From NCBI GenBank assembly GCA_009844405.1, contig VYBO01000060.1, forward strand, positions 1 through 53,957: DNA of 53,957 nt. Direction: 5' to 3'. Source of the DNA: Acidimicrobiaceae bacterium (GTDB lineage: Bacteria; Actinomycetota; Acidimicrobiia; Acidimicrobiales; Aldehydirespiratoraceae). Position numbers and translations under genes: made by a program. The notes beneath the pieces were generated by a model that searched no databases, was not told the origin of the DNA, and saw only the letters and a list, made by a program, of their open reading frames with translations. Positions 28,750 through 36,691 of this stretch are shown here, piece after piece. How positions within the stretch are numbered: position 1 is the stretch's first letter; each line of letters opens with the position of its first letter.

Positions 28750-29792
28750 CCGGCGGACTGCAGCGCCTGGCTTCGACCATCGTTCTGGTCGGTTTCTCGT
28801 TCCTGCTGACGGCGCTGGTCCTTTGGACCAGCGGCTACGGCGTGGGCGACGTCTTCTCCGGCACCATCCAGGGGGCGATAACCGCGACGGGCGCAGCCAC
28901 CTCCACGGTCCGTTGGGCGATTCCTCTGCTGCTGATCGGCCTGGGAGTGGTGATCGGCTTCCGGGCGGGGTTCTTCAACATCGGCGGCCAGGGACAGTTC
29001 TATATGGGCGCCTGCGCTGCGCTGGTCGTCTCGCTGGGCTGGCGCGGGGGCCCGGCGACCCTGGTGATCCTGTGCGGGACGGCGGCGGCGATCATTGCCG
29101 GATCGGCCTGGTCACTGCTGCCCGGCTACCTGCGCGTGCGCTTCGGCACCGACGAGGTGCTGACCACGCTGATGATGAACTTCATCGGCGCACTCGTGCT
29201 CCAGTACCTGACCGCCGGCCCCATGCGCAACCCGTCGGGCACCGGCCAGACCGCGGCCAGCGAGCGCATTCCCGAGGCGTTCCGCATCACCGACAGCTCC
29301 GGCGTCTCGGCCACCGTCCTGCTGCTGGTCGGAGGCGTGGCCGTGCTCGTCTGGCTGCTGCTGGAGCGCACCCGCTTCGGTCTGACCATGACCCTGGTCG
29401 GACGCAACCCGACTATGGCCCGATGGCAAGGCATAGACGTGCGCCGGGTGGGCCTCGTCACTTTCGGACTCTCCGGGGCACTGGCCGGCCTTGCCGGCGC
29501 GGTGGAGCTGCACGGACCGGGGGCACGACTGGTCACCGGGTTCTCGCCCGAGGTGGGCTTCACTGCGGTGGTGGTGGCGCTCGTCGGCCTGCTGAGCGTC
29601 TGGGGCACCGTCGTGGCCGCGATCTTCTTCGGCGGCCTGCAGTCGGCCATCCTGTTCCTGCCGATCGTCACGGATCTTCCGCCACCTGCGCTGGTGCTCC
29701 TGCACGGCATGGTGGCGTTCCTGGTCACAGTCAAGTTCCGGTCGGCGCGCCGGCGGCGGGCGCCTCTCGTCCCGGAGGCCCTGGCGGACTGA
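28746..29792 (+). CDS. BMP-type ABC importer permease 1
   Basis: This 348-aa multi-pass inner-membrane protein is the first of two permeases. It has many hydrophobic segments and the family-conserved GFRAGFFNIGGQGQFYMGA and GTDEVLTTLMMNFIG, with a later GLSGALAGLAGAVELHG. The GTG start overlaps the ATPase stop (GTGA), so the 462-aa ORF in the track is overextended into the ATPase gene. Its TGA shares one base with the ATG of the second permease. Confidence 0.94.
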   Translation: MTGGLQRLASTIVLVGFSFLLTALVLWTSGYGVGDVFSGTIQGAITATGAATSTVRWAIPLLLIGLGVVIGFRAGFFNIGGQGQFYMGACAALVVSLGWRGGPATLVILCGTAAAIIAGSAWSLLPGYLRVRFGTDEVLTTLMMNFIGALVLQYLTAGPMRNPSGTGQTAASERIPEAFRITDSSGVSATVLLLVGGVAVLVWLLLERTRFGLTMTLVGRNPTMARWQGIDVRRVGLVTFGLSGALAGLAGAVELHGPGARLVTGFSPEVGFTAVVVALVGLLSVWGTVVAAIFFGGLQSAILFLPIVTDLPPPALVLLHGMVAFLVTVKFRSARRRRAPLVPEALAD

Positions 29793-30709
29793 TGGAACAG
29801 ATCCTCGCCACCACGCTTCGCTCGGCCGCGCCGCTGGTGCTGGTCGCTACGGCGGGCGTCTTCGCCTTCCGGGCCGGGATCTTCCATCTGGGCCTCGAAG
29901 GGCTGATGATCACCGGCGCGTTCACCACCGTGGCCGTCGGCGAGGCCACCGGATCGGTGGAACTCGGGATCCTCGCAGCCGTCGGCGCGTGCATGGCCCT
30001 CTCTGCGGTGTACTGGTGGGTGATCGGCCCCCTCGGCGCCAACGTGATCATCGCCGGGCTGGGGCTCACCTCGATCGGTCTGGGTGGCACGGCGTTCGCA
30101 CTGGGAGCGATCTTCGACTTGCGCGGCTCCATGTTCACCGACGTCGTGCTGCCGCGGCCCGTGCGCGGGATCACGTCGGGGCCAGGCGTCATCATTGCGG
30201 AACACTCAATCCTCGTCTGGCTCACGCCCCTGATCGTGCTGGCTGCCTGGGTAGTTCTTCGCCGCAGCCGTTTCGGGCTGCGCCTCGCCGCGGTGGGCGA
30301 GTACCCGTTCGCGGCGCGCACCGCGGGTGTGAACCCGTCAGTCATGAGGCTTAAAGCGCTGCTCATCGCCGGAGCGCTGTGCGCTCTCGGGGGCGCGGAG
30401 CTGTCGGTCGGAGCGCTTCACAACTTCACCGAGAACATGACCAACGGCCGCGGGTTCATCGCCTTCGTGGCGGTCATCTTCGGAGCGTGGCATCCCATCG
30501 GAGCGGCTCTCGCCGGACTGTTCTTCGGGCTCGCCGACGCCATCGGCATCCAGTCGCAGATCAACATCACGGAGCGGGTGCCCAGGGAGTTCGTCCTGAT
30601 GATTCCCTTCGTGCTCACGATCTTCGCGGTCTGGGTGGGCGGCCTCTGGAGACGCCGTTCCCTGGAAGCCGAAGCGGGCTATGCAGAACTGAGGGAGCCG
30701 GACTATTGA
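29792..30709 (+). CDS. BMP-type ABC importer permease 2
   Basis: This 305-aa membrane permease pairs with the preceding one. It shows FAFRAGIFHLGLEGLMITGAF near the N terminus, GANVIIAGLGLTSIGLGGTA, then the coupling segment GEYPFAARTAGVNP. The start is ATG in the TGATG junction. It is the last gene of the importer operon and converges with ahcY, with only 6 bp between their stops and no visible terminator hairpin. Confidence 0.94.
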   Translation: MEQILATTLRSAAPLVLVATAGVFAFRAGIFHLGLEGLMITGAFTTVAVGEATGSVELGILAAVGACMALSAVYWWVIGPLGANVIIAGLGLTSIGLGGTAFALGAIFDLRGSMFTDVVLPRPVRGITSGPGVIIAEHSILVWLTPLIVLAAWVVLRRSRFGLRLAAVGEYPFAARTAGVNPSVMRLKALLIAGALCALGGAELSVGALHNFTENMTNGRGFIAFVAVIFGAWHPIGAALAGLFFGLADAIGIQSQINITERVPREFVLMIPFVLTIFAVWVGGLWRRRSLEAEAGYAELREPDY

Positions 30710-30715
30710 GGCCGA

Positions 30716-32146
<1,431 letters not shown>

Positions 32147-32192
32147 AGAAGCCTGAAGCTATCGGTGCCGAACGTACGAGCGAGACCGACGG

Positions 32193-32408
32193 CTAGTCGG
32201 TGTTGAACCACTCGTCACGACTGATCCCAGCCTCGTTGAGGATGACGCGCAACAGACCGGCGTCGATCTCCTTGTCATTCGGAATGTGCACCTTGCGGCG
32301 CCCGAGCGCCATGTAGTCATGCCGGCTCGGGATCGGGCCACGCCAGCCAAGCCTCTTCAGCCTGGCTATTAGTTCTCGCCGCTTGACGGGCCCCAACCGG
32401 CGGTTCAT
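32193..32408 (-). CDS. hicA: HicA-family toxin
   Basis: This 71-aa double-stranded-RNA-binding-fold toxin would cleave mRNA when its antitoxin is lost. Family features are RRELIARLKRLGW at the N terminus, the catalytic histidine in SRHDYMALGRRKVHIPN and LLRVILNEAGIS. Its ATG overlaps the stop of the upstream antitoxin gene by ATGA. The gene order is antitoxin then toxin, the reverse of the classical hicAB but common. Confidence 0.88.
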   Translation of the reverse strand: MNRRLGPVKRRELIARLKRLGWRGPIPSRHDYMALGRRKVHIPNDKEIDAGLLRVILNEAGISRDEWFNTD

Positions 32409-32692
32409 GGCCCACGGACGAGATTGATGCCTCCCATCTCCGGGATGTCGGTGTCGCCATCGGCCAGTTTGACATCAGCCCATCCGACAAGCACCGACTC
32501 CAAGTAGGCGACCGCGTCCGCGGCGGTGGTTCCGTACGCCCACGCGCCGGGGCAGCCCTCGACGGTCGCGATCAGATACTCGGTGTCCTCCGCCTCAGCG
32601 ACGTTCGCGTGCCGGACAGCCGCGGCCGCCCATTGGCGCAGGCGTGCTGCCGTAGCGTCCTTCGAACGTGCCGTTACCGCCATATCCCGCAT
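32405..32692 (-). CDS. hicB: HicB-like antitoxin
   Basis: This protein of about 95 aa precedes and overlaps hicA. It has the HicB partial RNase-H-like core: TEYLIATVEGCPGAWAYG, then TAADAVAYLESVLVGW. I see no clear C-terminal DNA-binding helix-turn-helix, so autoregulation may be weak or use another part. The track's start (32725) is TTG. ATG 32692 (MRDMAVTA) or ATG 32683 is more likely, but neither has a strong ribosome-binding site. Confidence 0.8.
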   Translation of the reverse strand: MRDMAVTARSKDATAARLRQWAAAAVRHANVAEAEDTEYLIATVEGCPGAWAYGTTAADAVAYLESVLVGWADVKLADGDTDIPEMGGINLVRGP

Positions 32693-32772
32693 CCCGCCGT
32701 CGGGGTTCGCGTGCCTGCCGGGCAAGTCTACTGGACCGACCGCCGAACGCTCGGCTCACCGTTTCCGAGGTT

Positions 32773-33301
32773 CTAGGCGGCACCAACCTCAGCGCAGAAC
32801 ACCGTGCCCCGGCCATGGAAGACAACCGAGCGCTCGCCAGCGGCCACCCAGGCCGCGGCGCCGCGGTCCAAGGTCAGCCCGTTGCCCTCGACGCAGCCGT
32901 CCGTGCACAGCAGTACCGCTGGTCCCGCAGCCACGGTGGCGGAGCCGTCCACCTCCAGCCGCTTCAAGCAGAACTCCTCCGCGGGCGAATCCCGCTTCCG
33001 CGTGCTCGGCCGAGGGGTGGGCCTGGAGCGACAGCGGCGCAGCCGCGGCCAGCACCTTGAGCAAGAACGGCAGCCGGCCGAAGCGCGACGCCACGGCCGG
33101 GCCGAGAGCCGCTACCGGATCGGCCGCTATCAGTTGGTCGAGGAGCTCGGCTCGGGCCCCCACCGTGGCCGGTGAGGCCGGATGGGCCCCGAACCAGAGC
33201 TCGGCCCATGGCTCGCCGGTTGGGGGACGTCCGAGCAGGTCTGGGATGGCTGTGAGCGACCCCCAGTCGTATTTCTTGACCGCTCCCTCAATCAGCTCCA
33301 T
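32773..33301 (-). pseudogene. manA: Mannose-6-phosphate isomerase, internally deleted
   Basis: The N terminus is a clear class I ManA: GAVKKYDWGS, PWAELWFGAHP, PFLLKVLAAAAPLSLQAHPS. At GFARG, near residue 113, the frame changes. The remaining 65 codons, in another frame, encode a ManA-like C terminus (RLEVDGSATVAAGPAVLLCT ... ERSVVFHGRGTVFCAEVGAA). The middle half, roughly 200 residues with metal-binding and catalytic positions, is missing, so an active isomerase is not possible. It occupies the position of manA in the conserved manB-SIS-manA order. The neighbouring SIS isomerase may supply the lost activity. Confidence 0.8.
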
Positions 33302-33324
33302 GCCTCGACCGTTCCTGGGCTGGC

Positions 33325-34287
33325 TCAGTCAGGATCCGAGATGTCACGGCCTCGCCGGGCCGCCACCGCGGCCACTGCGTCGCCCACCAGCACCAGGTCC
33401 AGCAACTGGGCCAGGGCTCCCTCACCCTGGGCCCGCACCTCGTGGAGGGCCGTCACGGCCGAGCCGAGCAGATCGACGCGGTCGGCCAGTCCCGGAGGCT
33501 CGAAGTCGTGGCGCAGCACTACCGCGACGACCCCGGCCGGGATGCCCCTGGCCAGCGTGGCCCACGTCGCAGCCTCGGCCTCGTCGGCCGGGAGGTTGCG
33601 ACGCACCGACGCCACGTCGCCGATCCGGTTGAGGCGGTTGACCCAGCGGCGGGCGGCGTGCTTGCCCACCCCGCCCGAGCCGCAGACCACAGCCATGCGG
33701 CCCGCAACCCCGTCGGCCAGCGCCTGCACCGGCCCCGGGTCGTCGTCGAGGAGCCTTCGCCGGACCTCGATCTGCTCGGCGCTGTCGGAGATCAGCCGGT
33801 TCATGCCGGACAGCGCACCGACCCGCTCCAGCAGCACGAGCACCGGCACGATGACCACTCCGAGCCCGGCCGCCGGCCCCGCGAAGGGATCCACCCTCGT
33901 GACCGGCACGCCCCACTCGGCACAGAGCCCCATCAGCTCCCCGCCCGACGTGACCGCCACCATGCGGGCGCCGCCAGCGTGCGCCATCCGGGCCGCGGCC
34001 ACCGTCGGTTGGTCGTCGCCCGACTGCGACACGGCCACCACCAGGGACGACTCCGAGAGCCAGGCCGGGCTGATACCGCCCGTGGCCAGCACCGGTACCG
34101 AGCCCTGCAGGTGAGCGACCGACTCGACCACGTCGCCGGCCACCCCTCCCCCGCCCGCTCCCACGATGACCACCTCGGAGATCTCGCCGCGAGCGGGAAG
34201 TCCCTCGACGTCGGCGGCCGCTACTGCGGCGTCGCGCACCTGGCCGGGAAGGTGCCGGAGGGCCTCCAGGAGATCGACGGCGACCAC
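33325..34287 (-). CDS. SIS-domain phosphoglucose/phosphomannose isomerase-like protein
   Basis: This 320-aa protein has two sugar-isomerase (SIS) halves. The first includes EVVIVGAGGGGVAGDVVES and VAVSQSGDDQPTVAAARMA. The second includes MAVVCGSGGVGKHAARRWVN and the C-terminal domain PADEAEAATWATL. It resembles bifunctional glucose/mannose-6-phosphate isomerases and the unnamed gene between manB and manA in mycobacteria (Rv3256c position). The expected catalytic glutamate and histidine of the archaeal-type enzyme are not obvious to me, so activity is uncertain. GTG 34287 follows GAGGCAAGCC. Confidence 0.85.
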   Translation of the reverse strand: MVAVDLLEALRHLPGQVRDAAVAAADVEGLPARGEISEVVIVGAGGGGVAGDVVESVAHLQGSVPVLATGGISPAWLSESSLVVAVSQSGDDQPTVAAARMAHAGGARMVAVTSGGELMGLCAEWGVPVTRVDPFAGPAAGLGVVIVPVLVLLERVGALSGMNRLISDSAEQIEVRRRLLDDDPGPVQALADGVAGRMAVVCGSGGVGKHAARRWVNRLNRIGDVASVRRNLPADEAEAATWATLARGIPAGVVAVVLRHDFEPPGLADRVDLLGSAVTALHEVRAQGEGALAQLLDLVLVGDAVAAVAARRGRDISDPD

Positions 34288-34298
34288 GGCGGCTTGCC

Positions 34299-34559
34299 TC
34301 AGCTCTCGGGCCCGCCGGCGCGGTCGGCCTCGAAGGTGGGGCCGACTCCGTCGGCCTCCGCCTTGGCCAGCAGGCGTTCGTGCTCGGGATCGTCCACCGG
34401 AACGGCCTCGTCCAGCAGCATCACGGGAATCCCGTCCTCCACCCTGTAGAGGAGACGCAGCCGGGGGTTGTACAGGCCCCCCTCGTCGGGGAAGTACAGC
34501 AGCGGTCCCTTGTCGCTAGGGCAGGCGAGAATCTCCAGCAGGCGGGCTTCGAGTGTCAC
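34299..34559 (-). CDS. Trm112-like small protein
   Basis: This 86-aa protein carries the Trm112 signature: LLEILACPSDKGPLLYFPDE, then LYNPRLRLLYRVEDGIPVML. The usual zinc site is reduced to one cysteine (CPSDKG), as in many bacterial members. Eukaryotic Trm112 activates methyltransferases. The bacterial role is unknown. It lies between phosphomannomutase and the SIS gene in a compact operon (44 and 11 nt spacing). Confidence 0.88.
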   Translation of the reverse strand: MTLEARLLEILACPSDKGPLLYFPDEGGLYNPRLRLLYRVEDGIPVMLLDEAVPVDDPEHERLLAKAEADGVGPTFEADRAGGPES

Positions 34560-34603
34560 GGCAGGGCCATCTCCTCCAAGAGCGAGCCGACGGTAACCAG
34601 ATG

Positions 34604-35956
34604 CTACGGGCGAGTGCGGGTGATCAGGGCGAGAACCTCAGCGACTCGGGCTCGGACCTCGGCGGGGTCGCCGGCCTCGACGTTCAGCCGCAGCAGGGGC
34701 TCGGTGTTGGAGGGCCTCAGGTTGAACCACCAGTCGCCGCAGTCGACGGTCAGGCCGTCGAGCCGGTCCTGCGCGCAGCCCGCGAACGCGGCCGCCACCC
34801 GCTCGATCATCGCAGCCTGGTCGGGCACCTCGGTGTTGATCTCGCCCGACGCGGCGTAGCGCTCCAGCGGAGCGACCAGGTCGCTGAGGCTTCCGTCGTG
34901 CCGGCCGAGCGCCTCCAGCAGGACCAGCACCGCGATCATGGCGCTGTCGGCGCCGTAGTTGTCCCGGAAGTAGTAGTGGCCGGAATGCTCGCCTCCGAAC
35001 AGCGCTCCGCTGGAGGCCATGGCCTGCTTCATGAACGAGTGCCCCACCCGCGTCCTCATCGTTCGACCGCCCTGCTCCTCAACGATCTCGGGCAGGGCTC
35101 TGGAGCAGATCACGTTGTGCACGATCGTCGCGCCGGGCTCGCGCTCGAGCATCACGGTCGCGATGAGCGAGGTGCTCAGGGAGCCCGAGAGCGGCCGGGA
35201 CAGCTCGTCGACCACGAACACCCGGTCGGCGTCGCCGTCGAAGGCCAGTCCCGCATCGGCCGGGACGGCGCTCACCCTGCGCTGGACGTCCTCCAGGTTC
35301 TCGGGTCGGAGCGGGTCGGCCGGGTGGTTGGGGAACGTGCCGTCGAGCTCAGGATGGAGGTAATCGACCTCGAAGGGCAGCGGATCGAAGACCGCCGGAG
35401 CCACCAGGCCGCCCATGCCGTTGGCGGTGTCGACCGCCAGTCGCAGCGGCTGCAGCCCGCCGGCATCCACGAAGGACAGAACATGTTCGACGTAACGGGC
35501 CAGGATGTCGTGTCGAGTGATCGCTCCTGCGGCGGCCGTCCGCGGCGGCCGGTCGGAGGCGCGGGCCTTGATCGCCTCCAGTCCCGTGCCGGTCCCGATG
35601 GGGGTCGCGCCCGGGCCGCAGAGCTTGATGCCGTTGTGGCCCACCGGGTTGTGCGAGGCGGTGAACATCGCCCCCGGTACGTCGAAGAGCCCGGACGCGA
35701 AGTAAACCATCTCGGTAGCGCACAGGCCGACGTCCATCACGTCGACGCCGGCCGCAGCCGCGCCCCGGCAGAAGGCCGCGGACAGCTCGGGGCCGTCGGG
35801 GCGCATGTCGCGGCCGACCACCACGCGGGCCGAGCCCCGATCGCGCCCGTGGCCGCCGAAGGCCGCTCCGATGGCGAAGCACGCTTCGGCGTCGATCTCG
35901 GATCCCACGATCCCACGGATGTCGTAGGCCTTGAAGATGGCGTCGAGATCGGCCAC
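34604..35956 (-). CDS. manB: Phosphomannomutase/phosphoglucomutase
   Basis: The 450-aa enzyme converts mannose-6-phosphate to mannose-1-phosphate for GDP-mannose synthesis. It contains the four alpha-phosphohexomutase signatures in order. These are the phosphoserine loop FTASHNPVGHNG, the metal loop AFDGDADRVF, the sugar-binding GEHSGHYYF and the phosphate-binding RPSNTEPLLRLN. The start MADLDAIFKAYDIRGIVG matches the family. It lies 6 nt after the GT2 gene and is consistent with supplying gmd/rmd and the glycosyltransferases in this window. Confidence 0.96.
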   Translation of the reverse strand: MADLDAIFKAYDIRGIVGSEIDAEACFAIGAAFGGHGRDRGSARVVVGRDMRPDGPELSAAFCRGAAAAGVDVMDVGLCATEMVYFASGLFDVPGAMFTASHNPVGHNGIKLCGPGATPIGTGTGLEAIKARASDRPPRTAAAGAITRHDILARYVEHVLSFVDAGGLQPLRLAVDTANGMGGLVAPAVFDPLPFEVDYLHPELDGTFPNHPADPLRPENLEDVQRRVSAVPADAGLAFDGDADRVFVVDELSRPLSGSLSTSLIATVMLEREPGATIVHNVICSRALPEIVEEQGGRTMRTRVGHSFMKQAMASSGALFGGEHSGHYYFRDNYGADSAMIAVLVLLEALGRHDGSLSDLVAPLERYAASGEINTEVPDQAAMIERVAAAFAGCAQDRLDGLTVDCGDWWFNLRPSNTEPLLRLNVEAGDPAEVRARVAEVLALITRTRP

Positions 35957-35962
35957 CGCCGC

Positions 35963-36691
35963 CTACCCGCCGTGCTTGTTCGGGTAACGGCCCAGCAGGG
36001 CCCGCATCCGGATGCGGCACATGTCGAGCACCAGCTCCCAACCGTCGCTGACGACCCGGACCGAGGACGACTGCCGGTTGACGACCTCGACCGGCAGCTC
36101 CCGCACATCCAGACCCAGGCGGTCGGCGAGCCAGAGCATCTCCACGTCCATCGAGAACCGGTCCATCACCGAGGCCCCGGCCAGCGACAGGGCGGCCTCC
36201 CGGGAGAAGGCCTTGAGGCCGCACTGCGTGTCACGGCCCGGACTCAGCCTCAGCAGCCACCGGACCCCGGCCACGGTCCGGCTCCCGGCGCTGCGCAGCC
36301 AGGACGGGTCGGTGACGGCCAGCGAGTCCGGGTGGCGACGGTCGCCAACCACCACATCGGCGCCCCGCTCCACCTCCTCCAGCAGTGTTACGAGCTGGTT
36401 GGGAGCGTAGGCGAGGTCGGCATCCGTGAAGGCGACGACCTGTCCCGAAGCGGCCCGCATGCCTGCCCTTACCGCCTCGCCCTTGCCCCGGTTCACGCCG
36501 AGTTCAACCACCACGTCGGCACCGGCGACTCGGGCGGCATCGGAGGTGCCGTCGTCGGAGCCGTCGTCGACCACCACGATCTCCGCGCCGCCGTCGGCCT
36601 CCACGCCGTCCAGGGCGATGCGCAGCGCGGCGACCGTGTCGCCAATCCGGCCGGCCTCTCGGTAGGCCGGAACGATCACCGAGAACCTCAC
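35963..36691 (-). CDS. Family 2 glycosyltransferase (polyprenyl-phosphate hexosyltransferase-like)
   Basis: This 242-aa GT-A enzyme probably transfers a sugar from a nucleotide donor to a lipid carrier. It starts MRFSVIVPAYREAGRIGDTV and has VVVDDGSDDGT, the donor/metal motif AFTDADLAYAPNQL and GDTQCGLKAF-like RDTQCGLKAFSR. This pattern resembles dolichyl-phosphate beta-glucosyltransferases. No membrane segment is evident. Its start overlaps the stop of the large membrane protein by ATGA, so the pair may act together in making or exporting a cell-surface glycan. Confidence 0.9.
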   Translation of the reverse strand: MRFSVIVPAYREAGRIGDTVAALRIALDGVEADGGAEIVVVDDGSDDGTSDAARVAGADVVVELGVNRGKGEAVRAGMRAASGQVVAFTDADLAYAPNQLVTLLEEVERGADVVVGDRRHPDSLAVTDPSWLRSAGSRTVAGVRWLLRLSPGRDTQCGLKAFSREAALSLAGASVMDRFSMDVEMLWLADRLGLDVRELPVEVVNRQSSSVRVVSDGWELVLDMCRIRMRALLGRYPNKHGG

